Shown here one piece after another: positions 52,401 to 64,000 of a stretch of DNA of 64,000 nt (positions within the stretch are counted from its first letter, which is position 1; every line of letters begins with the position of its first letter). The notes under the pieces were generated by a model, which was not told the DNA's origin, made no database searches, and was given only the letters and a program-made list of their open reading frames with translations. The stretch spans positions 8,993,005 to 9,057,004 of the forward strand of contig NW_023998455.1 of the NCBI RefSeq assembly GCF_014805625.2. The letters are read 5' to 3'. The position numbers and the translations under genes are program-made. This DNA is from Glossina fuscipes (taxonomy: Eukaryota > Arthropoda > Insecta > Diptera > Glossinidae).

Positions 52401-55400
52401 TTAGTTCAAATACCACCTCTCTTTTGCCTACAAACTAACGCTATGTCTTACTGAAAATTTTATTTTTTTCGCTTTCATATTCGACCTGTTACTTTTCCAC
52501 CAAAACACTGTACTTCCTCAACTGACTTTTCTTTCTCATGTGACATCAGGTCCACTAATCAAGCTTTGCAACCAGCTCTAAAGTTTTTATCCTTGAAGCT
52601 TTTCCATTTAGAATTCAAAAACGAAAGCCCGGAGACAAAGCTGAAGCTCAAACTCGAGACGATTTTATTATCCATGCGTTCATATGTACCGACGGGATAT
52701 TTGTAATGAAAGTCACCTCTGGCTTGTAAAGTATTCGTTGGTCTGCTCGTCTGTCCCTCTTTAGCGTCATCCAAAAACTGAACCATGAATATATTCGCAA
52801 TTTGCAAGCAATTTTTTTCTACGTTACAAAGAAACCGAAATACTCGTTGACAACTACTTGCCCTGACACGAGGGCGGTTTTCAGTGAATAGTTTGAAACG
52901 TGTTAATTAAAAAAATTGAGTTTTAGTGTCTGCGGAACACGGTACACTTGGTAGGTGGCATGTTCATAATGAAGACAGTTATGGAACAGCTATGGTACAC
53001 TCGGAGTGTTCCGCTAATTAAACATAAACATGTATGTGATATATTTGGTATGTTTGTTTAAAGGCCATAAACGAACCCAGCAGCTGGAATGGATATGATG
53101 GATATTGATGGATAGAAAAAATTTCAATAAGAATTTAATTACATCTCCTATCGAATGATGGCTTTTTATTAGTTTCATGCCGCTTTTAGCTTGCAGCTAC
53201 GTACATAAATGGAGTGTTTGTAAAGAGGGTGACAATTAAGAGGATGTAGAGGTGATGAATAGCAGTTTTCATTGCTCTCAATATTATTACTCGTCAACAA
53301 GGAATTTGAAAATTACATTTCGTTTAAAGATTGAATATCATATATATTCGGCATTTAACTATTTCTTGTTTTTTTTTTGCCCTTTGACAAGGTTTTAGTC
53401 ATGAGTTCAAATGGTTCAAGCAATAAAAAGAAATTATTAAAAAGTTGTATTTGTCTTCGGGCGAATCTTTGATACGCACGAAACAAATACATAACAATTT
53501 TCCTAATTGTGTGCATCGATCAAGGTTCTGAAGAATGCTTGATTGATTGGTTACTGAAAATATAGGTTTGGAAAGCTTCAACTTGAAAGGTTGACCAAAA
53601 ATAATGGACGAAAATAGTTAAGTCACAAACTCTCACGCTAACACAATCAATTAAAACCATTTATATTGATCGCTCTCAACAGCAAATAACCGACCAAACC
53701 GAATATTGATGAATTGATATAAACAAAAGAATTTGAAAAACACAATTAAGTATTAAAAGAGAAGAAACTTTTAATATTTTCACAGGCGCCCTGGGAATTC
53801 GTCCATGAAAACTTCATTAGACTACGCTGCATTTCCCAGAAGGAACAGAGGAAATTTGAAAACAGTTCGATCGGGTTTCGGAGAAAACTCTTAGGGCAAT
53901 GGAACTGAGCAATTGGCATAAAATATAATTGACTTCCAAGAGGACACTATATCGAACTCTTATTTGGGCAAAATTTCAGATTGACAACGGTGTGGGGAAT
54001 AGTAAACTTTCTTAAATCTTCTCCTTAGAAATTGCTACCTGTGGGTAAGAGACATTAGCCTTCACCCTATCGAATAAAACGGATGTGTGTGCTAAGCTTT
54101 AGTTTGCCATTTCATCTGTTGTGTGAGCTAGTTTTTCTTCAAAAATGTGCGGATGAACGTCACCAAGTCGCTTAGAATTTTATGTCAATCAAACATTTAT
54201 AAATTTTATAGAGTTGTCTTTGCTTATGTCTACCTGCTGAAACCGGAAAGATAAAGCTAATATTATGAATACATTAATATGTATTAAATTCGAAGGTTTG
54301 CTTTTCGAAGTCTTCTTGAGTTAATTGACATGTAAGCGCTAATTTTGTATTTGGCAAGTTAGCTAGATCTCTCATTCGAAATTAATTTCGAAAAATAATG
54401 GGAAAATAAGGGACAAATTTGACACTTGGCCGTCTACAATGAGACAATCAATAACAAAATCATACAAACGTAAAATTTTGCAAACTAATAAAAAGAAGGA
54501 AAATAAAATGAAGTGAAATAACTTGAAAACAACTCATATAAATTCATATTTTCATCTCTTAGGAAAACTTTTAGTTTTATATTACATAATTTATTATAAA
54601 TTTACCTTCAAAGATTGCTTAATGTTTTTAAATGCATTGCGAAGCAATTCTAGTTTTGTGTTACATAGATAGTAGCCGACTTTTTAATTTTCATGAAACT
54701 TCTTAAAGCGGTTTTATTATTTATATCTTCTATTTTAATGCAATTAAATTTAAACGTGCAAAGGATCTACTGGCTTAAATCGCCTTAATTGGGAGGCCTC
54801 GGGAAATCAAAAACTTACTTCCATAATTTTCACCTGGTCGCAAACCTTACAACTAAATTATTTACATGTATACAGGGAAAAATATATGTGTGTATAGATT
54901 GCCCTTGGGTTTATGAAACTATTTTAATTTCGTTCGAGCCTACGAAAATAAGTGTGCATTCCGTGCACCACTCAATAAATGTTAGAAATATTTCAATCAC
55001 CGTTTATTGCATAACAAAGTGTCAATAAGAAGAAGAAAAACGCGAAGAAGAAGTTACCTACCACCAAATTTCCTATAGAATCCCTATTTTGAGTTGCAAC
55101 TAATAACCCACTGCACACATTCCGCACAAAGTTTTTTATCCATTTTTTATATCAATTTAGTTTAACTTATGTTATTGACAAATATATAAAATCATTTACT
55201 TATACATTTTCGGGCAACATAAGAGGATTTCAAACGGCCCGCAGAGCCCTTCTACGTCTTACAAGATTCCTTTTCCAAGAATTTTGGTGTTCCTCTACAG
55301 CCGAATGACATAATATAAGGAAAGGAACCATTCCGCCTAATGCGTATGTATTTCTCAATATTATTTGATTATGTAATAATAAGATTTTACTTAGCTTTTT

Positions 55401-55850
55401 CTCTCTTGGGTTTAGTGAAAGGGATTAGGGCTGTTGGCGATAAGCCCAAGATATCCCGTAGAGTGATGAGTTTTCACTATTTGTTTCTCCTCTACGCTTT
55501 TTCACCGAAAGCAACAGTGTTTTGTTTTGGGTCAGTTCTTTGTAAGAGAGAGATTTTGTTTAGAATCTGTTTTATATTCAATTCATGCAGGTTAAAACAG
55601 CCAATACTAACGCAAAGCGTGAGCAATTTTGCCTACGCCAGTTTTGACAATTCTGAGAAAGCAATTTTCACACCCCTTGTGCGTACATATAGCTAAAAAG
55701 GTCGAAAATCGAAAATGAAACCCAGTTATATAGATATATACATAAGTAGTGCTATAGTATTAAGTTCGAATATGTGTGCAACACTCCGAGTTCAACTGCA
55801 AATTCTTGTAAATGTTTCCGCGTCGAATTTATAAGTTGGCTAAAATTAAA
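46430..55850. other. Stretch without a recognised gene (upstream of GFAT)
   Basis: A+T-rich DNA with small inverted repeats near 48402-48431 and 52932-53014 and an (AAATA)n tract near 51815-51833. Upstream non-coding GFAT exons or its promoter could lie here but cannot be picked out by eye. Confidence 0.5.
52932..53014. repeat. Inverted repeat enclosing a direct repeat
   Basis: GCGGAACAC (52932-52940) pairs with GTGTTCCGC (53006-53014). Just inside lie the direct repeats GGTACACTTGG (52941-52951) and GGTACACTCGG (52994-53004). The layout resembles the ends of a very small element, but no target duplication was seen. Confidence 0.55.
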
Positions 55851-55856
55851 TATGAA

Positions 55857-55960
55857 AACAAGTAAAAACGTTATAGTCGAGCAAAACCGACTTTTATGTA
55901 CCATACAGAGCTTCGTCTAATACAACGATGCCTTTGTTTTTATAAAAATCCTTAAGTGTG
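55857..55960 (+). repeat. Short repeat head (AAAACAAGTAAAAACG type)
   Basis: Starts AAAACAAGTAAAAACG and continues TATAGTCGAGCAAAACCGAC, a head known from short dispersed fly repeats. It may belong to the same insertion as the minus-strand repeat end at 56320-56450. Confidence 0.5.
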
Positions 55961-56269
55961 AGGTCCAAAAAGTCGACGTAGATGATTCCAGTTTGGACCA
56001 GTTAACTTTTATGCCGCTATTACTCTTAATATGTTGCTATTATAAACCAATTTGCTTTCATCATAAAATATTAAAAATTGGAGTTTTTGCTACGCGAACG
56101 CTTAGTTATATGGGGAAAAGTCAAAAAATCTTCGTATCTGATCTAAATTTGGCACTTCGGGCGAAGCACGGTTACTCAGCGGTAATTGCAAGGAAGTCTT
56201 ACAAATTTCTTTTGTATCACATGATGACGGTTTCAATACAAGGTTTTATACATGGGGTAGACCTTTGAG

Positions 56270-56450
56270 TCAAGCTTCCTCCTTGCACCGAATTTCGTCA
56301 AAATATATCAAAAACTTCTTATTTTGAAGACAAATACGAATAGATATGGACAAACCGATGGACAAACAACACTAAATCGATTCGAAAAATGCTTTTGAAT
56401 CGATCGACAGTGGGCCTATCGTTAGCCTTTCTCTTATTATACAATGTATC
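56270..56450 (-). repeat. Interspersed repeat, copy H (diverged)
   Basis: On the minus strand: GTCGATCGATTCAAAAGC and a degraded GTTTGTCCATCGGTTTGTCC segment followed by TGACGAAATTCGGTGC. The order matches the family. Confidence 0.6.
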
Positions 56451-57849
56451 GCGACTGCTGTAGGGTGCAATTATTGGAACAGAACAAAACAAAAGAACAA
56501 ATTAGTTTCTTATAAAACGCATATACATGCATTCCTGCTAAATATAACTTTTCATATATTGAAAGGAGATCGAATAAAAATAGAGTGGATTGTCTACATA
56601 ATAACTGGTTCAGAAACAACGGTAGTGAGCTAACACAAAAAGAAGAAAGATTTTGTTTTGTAGCATTCATCCATACAGGCTGCAAAAATTCTGAAATGTC
56701 ACGGTATTAAATATCAACAATGTCTGAAGCGTTTTTAATTTCCACATTTTTGAAGAAATGCAAATGATTGGGAGCAGCGTTAAAGAATGAAGAACTAGCA
56801 AATTATTCAGCCCAAGGACTAAGCAGCAAACATTGACGAGTGAAAGAAAAAAAATACAGCTAAAGCGGAAATGAAAAATTTCGGGATTCCATAACCGGGA
56901 ACCCTATTCATTAACGAAATCACATATATGAAAGAGATATTATATTAAATTCTGTTTTTATGCCCTCCGTCTCCGCATGCATATCAGCGAACCGATAATG
57001 TTGGCTCACACAAAGCAAATCAAGTTGGAAGGTAGACGACCTTGCGTATATGAAAATTAATTTTATATCTGACTGTTGGTTGAATGTGGGTTGTTGTTGG
57101 TTTCTTCGCTAAAAGTACTTGTCTGATTATATTAGAGATTTTTAATTAGTTGTATGGTACTAGTAAAAGTAACTTATTCGAGTTATATGTGCCTGCACTA
57201 TATTACCATATCTTGAGAGCGATCCGTTTATATTCAAGTTGTTTCTGCACGAAGTTTTAACACTTATTCTCTTTGTTCTGTAACATTCTCACAATCTCGG
57301 ACTGTCAGTTCAATATCATTTCAAATATATGTGCGCGCATTTGCACCGACCTAACTGAAGAAGAAGGTAGAAACCATAACAGTTCGCTGCTGCCTACGTT
57401 GTGTCTAGAAAGTGCGGCTGTGATTGATAATTAATTAACGAAAAAATTAATTAAGTGTCGTTAGTGCAATTGAAGCCTTCCATGTTAGTATCCGGGGCTA
57501 TCGCCTGTACTGAAAACTGTAATATACGTAACCTAATGCACTGTAGGTAATACACTCCTTCACTCCCACGCAGTGGACGAATACATCCGTTTCGTCCAAA
57601 CGCTCTTTTCAATATTGTCGACACTTTAAAGGCAGTTGCTTACTTTAACTCTATCGAACAATTTGAAATACAAGAGCTTTTGCTCGATTCATTCACCGGG
57701 AGGGATGTCTAAATCAGACTTTGACTTACATTAAAAATACCTTTTATTCAAAAATAATAATATTACTGTTTTGCCAATCAAGAATAACAATAGGACATAA
57801 AGCAAACACGAAAATGGAGCAATTGCAAGAAAATGAAGAAAGACATCTG

Positions 57850-57960
57850 TTTTTCTATATTCGGCTTTGTGCGAATCTTGTATGAGACCACCACTCTAAT
57901 CTCAAAAAAAAAAAAAAATCAAAGATATATCGATATACATGTCATGATCCGTCCATAAGT
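57850..57960 (+). repeat. Short repeat head fragment
   Basis: TATATTCGGCTTTGTGCGAA then TCTTGTATGAGACCACCACTC resembles the heads at 12945 and 24895. A 15-nt A-tract follows at 57905-57919. Confidence 0.4.
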
Positions 57961-58216
57961 TCTTTTCATATTTCATCATAAACTTTAGTCATTATGAACG
58001 TTTACTTGCTGGGTGCATGTAATGTGTTTACGACTGGGTGCATGTCATTTCGTCAAGTTATTTCATTACAACTTAATTTCACATTGCACATATTCTTTGT
58101 ATGATGAGTACACTTGTCATCGTAAGGCAGTAAATGTAGCAGAAGATACAAAAAACGGTTTTTCAAATTATACGAGAATCTAGCATGGAAAAATACCAAA
58201 TTATTTCGCAAAATTA

Positions 58217-58576
58217 TCAAAGCCGAATGTTGTAGGCAGCGATCCCTACTTCCCAAATATTATCATCAAAGCTTTCTTCTCGAATCACCCATGCAGCTAT
58301 GTATTTTCGGCTGAAGGTCTCCCGAGCCTGGAAGAATCCGTTTAACGAGTATTCCATATAGAAGAAATCCCTTTTCGTGTCAGACAGTTGATCCGTCTTA
58401 TACGCTCTGCAATTGTCTCTCTCAGGTAAACCTGACTCGTATGTGTTAGAAATCAAATTCTTAGTAAACAGCCTCAAATCTGATGCATTTGGTTTCGGTT
58501 TCTGTGAGTGCCTGGTAACTTGGGTATTCATTGAAATACCACTGTAAATAATATTGAGTTCCCCAGACCAATACAT
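58217..58576 (-). other. Unrecognised 119-codon frame with coding-like texture
   Basis: An ATG-initiated frame with an even amino-acid mix: TRHSQKPKPNASDLRLFTKN, YESGLPERDNCRAYKTDQLS, DFFYMEYSLNGFFQ, IAAWVIREESFDDNIWEVG. There are no low-complexity tracts. No family is recognised and no splice or poly(A) signals were tied to it. It may be a small gene, a gene fragment or a mobile-element remnant. A frame of this length can also arise by chance, but its texture is among the most protein-like outside GFAT. Confidence 0.25.
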
Positions 58577-58836
58577 GTCAATGATAAAACGTTATAGTGG
58601 AAATGTGGCCACTTTAATAGCATAAGAAAGTCGAAACAAATATTCATCTCTATTGGAGCGTCGTTGTGATACTAATGCAGTTATTGAAATGTTTTATACA
58701 AGATAAACAGAAAGTTTAATTTTTTCGAACAGCGCACAGGAAAATAAATAAGCATTAAAAAATGTTGTTGTTGTGAGGATGTTGTGTTGTGTTAAGATGA
58801 TATTCAGGCACTTGAACCATATCACCGAGACATCAT

Positions 58837-58916
58837 AAGTTTCTTGTTCTTGTCTTAGTTTTTTGGTGTAAGTTTCTTGTTCTTGTTTTAGTTTTTTGGT
58901 GTAAGCTTCTTGTTTC
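58837..58916 (-). repeat. 33-bp tandem repeat, 2.4 copies, in frame
   Basis: Two 33-bp units (58837-58869, 58870-58902) differ at one base; a partial third unit follows. On the minus strand the repeat stays open and reads as an 11-residue unit, YTKKLRQEQET-like, within a 74-codon frame (58694-58918). This looks like a charged helix repeat, but no gene is recognised. Confidence 0.85.
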
Positions 58917-59023
58917 ACTTTAATTGTACGGTCGTCATGGCACTTCTCCCTTTTGCAACATTTCTATTACTTCGTAAACTCATTGTCTTATAATTACCTT
59001 TTGTTTATAACTTTCTTTTATTA

Positions 59024-59085
59024 TTACTATTATAAATGATTTAGCCAGAAAAATGAATTCCAAAACTAAACTCTTATATATTGTT
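59024..59085 (-). repeat. SINE tail fragment (copy 4-type body)
   Basis: AATGAATTCCAAAACTAAACTC next to an A+T trinucleotide stretch (TTATTATTACTATTA) matches the 3' end of the SINE at 20780-20996. The head is missing. Confidence 0.5.
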
Positions 59086-60418
59086 CCTCTCCCATCCTCC
59101 CTGTTAATCGTAAAAACAGAGATGTTAAATTATCCAAAGCAGCCCAAAAAAACGTCTCCACAACTATGTTAAATACGACTCATAACCTCAATAACTTAGA
59201 TATAATATAACTTATATAATTTATCAGCAACAAATAAAAAATATTTTTCTATTTTTTTTGTCATATTTTAGAATTGTTTCTTTAAAATTTTCAAGTTAGA
59301 AGTAAAAACGCGATTCAGATTGTTACCGAATTTATTTGTTAAGAATTATATAAAAGTACATGATCAGATTAAGAATTCTATAAAATATATCAGTGGGGAG
59401 TGTTATGGGAACTATCTTCGAAAAGAACTAAGAGAGAGAGAGAAACGCATAAACTTGTGGTTTCTGTCAAAATGTATAGTGTCCATAGATCTTCTCGCCG
59501 GATTGGCTCAGTTACAAAACGCAAATACTTAGTTAGTTTAGATGAGGTCCTCCTTTGGTTACCGTCTTTGCCATAAAAGTCAGGCAGAAAAGGACAACTC
59601 AACATCAAAGGAGGAAAATGTGAAGAAAAGTGCATTAAAATTTTTTATAACGGAGTATCGAGCTTCTTTCGTATTTTCCTAACGTATTGCACCCTTCACC
59701 CAAAACACTTAAAATAATAGTTAATGCATACTTTGGAAAAGACGGACAGATAAGGTTCCCCGCAGGTATCACTTACTACTAGCGAGAAAGAATAACCGCT
59801 TCTAAACGACCCTTTCGAAAGAATAGCAGAACGATATGACTAGGGTATTTAAATGGAAAAGATTAGTCGAACTGAGCAGCTAGTTACCCAAGGTGTGGCT
59901 TAGTCTGTCGAAAATACTTAAAGAAATTGATACCAATTGACCCATGCTTTCGTCGTACAAGCAAATCCTTGCAGTTTGGATAGAAGAAAAACACGATACA
60001 TAAAAAAGCCTAAAAGCATGCTATTAAAACTAAGATAATAACCGCGCGCAAAAAAAAAAAAAAACAAAAATGAAAACGCAATGAAAAAGCCAAAGAAAGA
60101 CAAATTGTATATTGGATTTGCTATGGGAAAATAAAATATTTCATTGCACAAAATATGTAAATATCAGGCGTGAAGTTTACAAACGAGAGCAACGCAGGCA
60201 TAAAAATGGTCAATATCGAAGTAGTAGAAGCATATTAAAAAAATCATTTTGGGAGAAAAAGACGGCCAAGTTATATTCTTTTAAAAAAATACATCTATAT
60301 TTGTATGAGAGCAAGTGGCTTGAAGTGTGCTCTTCTCTTCCCAAAAATTCCAAAAAATTATTCATTTTGAATCCGATCAATTTTTGACCGGACTTACATT
60401 GCAGGGAGTTTTCAAATC

Positions 60419-60601
60419 TTGATCCTCGCTATTGTTCACTCGGCGCGGTCACTGGTTTCGAATTATTATTCGGTCAATGGCCGATTTATAAGAAGAAATG
60501 TTGAAGATTTGAAATATTACGACTTGGTTCGGAACATTCGAAGTTTAATTAAGAAGATATCTCCGAATTCTCTCCTAGAAGCTAGAAAATTGCTTAGCTA
60601 G
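60419..60601 (+). other. Unrecognised short frame
   Basis: A 60-codon frame with coding-like mix (RRNVEDLKYYDLVRNIRSLI, SPNSLLEARKLLS). It is short enough to be chance. Listed only because its texture differs from the surrounding A+T-rich DNA. Confidence 0.1.
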
Positions 60602-61088
60602 CGATACTCGTTGCCTTGAATAAATCGTCCTTAATGTTTTTATTGAAATTATTATGTATTCTTTGACGACTATTAATTTCCATAATTTTGCGACTACAAA
60701 TGTAGTTATGTATGTTATTTGTTCTATTCTTCCTTAGCGTTCAGTAAAATACAATCTAATGGTTTGCCTGTCTTTGTTGTGGTTCTATTTTCATTCGTAT
60801 ACAGAACAGTTAATCTATTGTCTAAAGTTAATATCCTGCAAAAAGTAAATCACTTCGTTGATTCTCTGTAGTCCGTCTATTGCCTTTTTCATCGTATGCT
60901 CTTTTTATAATGGAAGAAGTCCAAATAAATGGGTACGTGTGCTTTTATTCAGAAATGGTTTGGTGATATCATGAACCATGCAAGCAACATATCCACCATA
61001 TAATTTTAAAGCAACATTTACTCACACAGTGTTGGCTAACAACAATAGAAGCAGTGTTATGCTTTCTTTCAATCGTACGGATGTGTCC

Positions 61089-61109
61089 AAAAAAAAAAAA
61101 AAAAAAAAA
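61089..61109. repeat. Poly(A) tract, about 21 nt
   Basis: Plus-strand homopolymer. It could be the tail of a retroposed copy, but the sequence before it is not recognised. Confidence 0.9.
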
Positions 61110-61621
61110 CAGAAAAAAACAATAAAACTTAAGCACATGAGTGTCCTTTTTGGAATGACAATAACTTTTAATTAAATTTCAAACAGTTCGTGCACCGGTT
61201 TAAGAATCTACACAAATTTTTATATGTAAGTGAAACTAAGAAACGAATAAAAAGTAACTAGTTTTTAAATAGTAGAGAGTAAGTAGCATGTTGCGTAAAC
61301 TAACGTCAAAAGAATGTCCTTCGTGAATGGACAGATCGGGTTTACGTACTTGCTTAAAACTATGCTTTAAAGGATAAAATCAAAAGAATTATGTTATGCC
61401 CGAAAATTTAAGAAAACTGAAATTATATAACTTTTCTCCGGCAGACAAAACAAGCAACAATTTGTAGAAATGTTGCCTCTCAACTGTGTCTGCGCCGTAA
61501 TGAGCTTAGAAAAAGACCGACAGCGTCCTCTGCTCTCTCAGAGGCAGTTTTGATTGCGAAACTCCTCGTCGTCCTCCTCCTCAACCACTTCATCGCTAAT
61601 CGGTTTTTCTTATAAGATGTG

Positions 61622-61705
61622 ATTATCATTATTATGATTTATGTAGACCAAACGAGTGAATTCTAGGACTAAAAGTACAATCAGCACTCTTATAAGATGA
61701 CTTAA
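61622..61705 (-). repeat. SINE tail fragment (copy 4-type body), diverged
   Basis: GAGTGAATTCTAGGACTAAAAG beside TTATCATTATTATGATT matches the 3' end region of the SINE at 20780-20996. Confidence 0.4.
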
Positions 61706-62639
61706 CTGGCTATGTAAGTCTAACATTCTCTTCCCTTAGCATTACTGCATTTTATTTCATAAATCGATTTTCATTATGTTGTAAATCGCATTATTGCCAC
61801 AAGAGCGAGGAATTGATTAAAGTTCACTTCTAGTTGAACTGCTAACCCGAATTTTCATAAAATCGTGATCAAATCATGTTTCTTTAACTTACTTGCCCAT
61901 TTTCCCGAATTTCGTTGTACGTATGTTAAATAATTTAACGTAAAACTTGTTTTTTTTTATCGCTTAAAATACCCTAAGGCCTTAATGACGACATTTTAAT
62001 TTGCTTCAATAATATATAAAATTTTCTGCATACATCTCCAACGCACAAACGGAGACAACAAAAAAATTCTGTTTATTTGCATTGCTTGAAAATTAAATAG
62101 CAACGTCGTCAATAAAAATAACAATATATAAAATATTTATATTATAATTTTTAAAGAGCCTTAAATGCTTTCAACTCTACGTTAGTAAATTTTAACTTTT
62201 TTTTTTTAAAGAAAGGAAGCGTTCTTTTAACAAGGACAATAATGCGTAACAACCTTCAAAAAGATATTTAAAGTAATTTATTTTGACTGTTAGAAGATTA
62301 TCAAAGTGCCTGTAATTCTGGGAAGAAGGAAAGCATAATGACTCAAGAAAGTATTATAATGGTCGAGAATGTAATTCCACGACATCCATTACCGTCAAAA
62401 ATTTAATAGCACGTTCGCCGTTAATTTGATCAGTATAAAATGGTAGCTGTAAATGTCAAATTTCAGAACGATGTCCGCTTTAACTTCAAATTTTTCTAAA
62501 GTCTTTCATTTACTGTATTTCTATTGCAAAGCGTAACAACCCTTTTATACTTCATTTAATTCTCCGTATAGCTTTATTAGTACTTCATAGAAAGAACAGA
62601 GAGGCATGAGGGAATGAAGGCCTTTTACAGCACGGCGTT

Positions 62640-62860
62640 TTCATTATGGGGAGATTGTCGAAAGAATGGTCTGATTCGAACTATTTTAGTAGCATTTGTG
62701 CTGCGGTCAAAATATGTCGATTTCATCAAAATATCGCAAAAATTACCTGCGAAAGACGGACAGACGGACAAGCTCGACATTACAAAAAACGGGTCTTTTT
62801 CATATTCCGTATATCCGCACAAACTTAATTCTAAAATGCTGAGTACATTCGGAGTCGGCA
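62640..62860 (-). repeat. Interspersed repeat, copy I
   Basis: On the minus strand: AAGTTTGTGCGGATATACGG, CGAGCTTGTCCGTCTGTCCG, GCGATATTTTGATGAAATCG, ATAGTTCGAATCAGACC. The family's CTGTCCGTC and GATATTTTGATGAAAT segments are well kept. Confidence 0.75.
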
Positions 62861-62869
62861 TTCCAAACC

Positions 62870-64000
62870 TCCTTTTTTGACGGACAATTTGTTCAATAAT
62901 TCATTCTCCATCCGGTTTAAGCTCAGAATAACTTATAATTTGCGTGCTGATGCGAAAATTTCTTTAAGATATCTTAGGGCGCGAAATAATTTCTTATTCT
63001 TTTCAACGGCACGTAGTGGATGGAAGTGGGCGTTTTGCAATATCATTTTCGAATTCCTCTAAAGTCTCTACTCACAAGCCTACATTTTAGGTTACCTACC
63101 CCTGGCAATATTAGTTTAGCAACTTTTATGTTTCTTCGTCCTTTACCTACATTTTGATGCGATATAATCTCAAAATAAACATTTCTATTTCAATTTAAAT
63201 ATTCTATTTTATTATCCTTCCGCTAATTCTTTTTATATAATTATTTAGTGTATTTTTTATTTTTGTTATGTTCGTTACTTTTACCTTTCTCCTATTAGTC
63301 CAACTTTATCGGTCGGTTGCGGGTTACTGCTGTTATTCTTAATTAACAGATAGAAATTTTTTTAGCATTTTCATTAAAACATTTTCCGCTTTGTTAGTTT
63401 ACGAAAAAATGAACAAATTATCGCTTGGCATCGTTCATGTGCAAAGGGTTAACTAAGAATCTACTTAAGAATGGAAAGCAAAATGAAAAGAACAAAGAAA
63501 AGAGGTTACATAGATGTATTTAATTTCAACCAAAAAAAAAAAAAAAAAAAATACTAATATCTATAAAGTTCATCCACAAGTTTTGCAGTAGATTCAATTG
63601 ATATTCACACCAACGAATGTTTTTACCCGGATTGTATACGGAAAGCTAACGTAAATAACAAAACTGCTCCTCCATCTTAATGAACTAAGTGGCTGACGAT
63701 GTAGAATAATGCTTTGCAATCAGAAGTGTCGAAAGCATTAAATTAGAATGATTTTGGAAGGAAAAAGGTTTTCCAATACATTCAAGGCATATGTATGGAG
63801 ATGCATACTTGCCTGTCCCATTGTAGGAACAAATAGCTTTTTCAATTTTATTCAATAATACTTTTATTCAGTTTAGTTCAGTTCCTCATACAACAAATGC
63901 AATAAATCCGAAATCAAATCTTGCAAACAAACAAATACACCAGTACGACAGGAGTTTCTCAAATCATGTGCGATAAAAGTAAGTGAAATTTTTTCATCAA
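62870..64000. other. Stretch without a recognised gene
   Basis: A+T-rich DNA with the 63532-63551 poly(A) tract. Nothing else was identifiable. Confidence 0.5.
63532..63551. repeat. Poly(A) tract, about 20 nt
   Basis: Plus-strand homopolymer followed by A+T-rich DNA; no parent element was recognised. Confidence 0.9.

Noticed and set aside
62614..62880. Three overlapping frames, 60-88 codons, on both strands
   Set aside because: They fall inside interspersed repeat copy I.

Overview
The window is A+T-rich eukaryotic nuclear DNA and most likely comes from a higher fly (Brachycera). The reasons are short GT-AG introns of 53-150 bp mixed with multi-kilobase introns, abundant (TA)n microsatellites, a decayed mariner transposase, and dispersed repeats in the style of fly genomes. 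The species cannot be named from the sequence. A schizophoran fly (calyptrate or tephritid) fits best, which is inference.

One protein-coding gene is firmly supported. It is glutamine:fructose-6-phosphate aminotransferase (GFAT), on the minus strand from the start codon at 46266 to the stop codon at 32669. Seven coding exons join with consistent phases into 1998 nt (665 residues). Exon 1 contributes only 7 coding nt (Met, Cys and one base of Gly). Exons 2-4 encode the glutaminase domain. Exon 5 encodes the hinge, and exons 6-7 encode the two SIS isomerase modules. Two introns are large: intron 1 (5.2 kb), right after the catalytic cysteine codon, and intron 4 (6.1 kb), at the hinge between the two enzyme halves. 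Two poly(A) signals lie about 200-235 nt past the stop. A probable splice acceptor at 46426 suggests that the 5' UTR continues into an unseen upstream exon.

The rest (1-32,400, the two large introns, and 46,430-64,000) has no recognised gene. It holds a mariner relic (452-665), six pieces of tRNA-derived SINE-like repeats, about eight copies of a 200-350 bp interspersed repeat with a conserved core (ATCGATTCAGAATC followed by CTGTCCGTC-like repeats), several short repeat heads of another kind, microsatellites, homopolymer tracts and a 33-bp tandem repeat. A few unrecognised open frames (929-1459, 6303-6651, 13619-13894, 35385-35741, 58217-58576, 60419-60601) are listed with low confidence.

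No CRISPR array, operon, rRNA gene or intact tRNA gene was seen. I found nothing that amounts to a new biological system. The more interesting points are the architecture of the GFAT gene and the repeat families.
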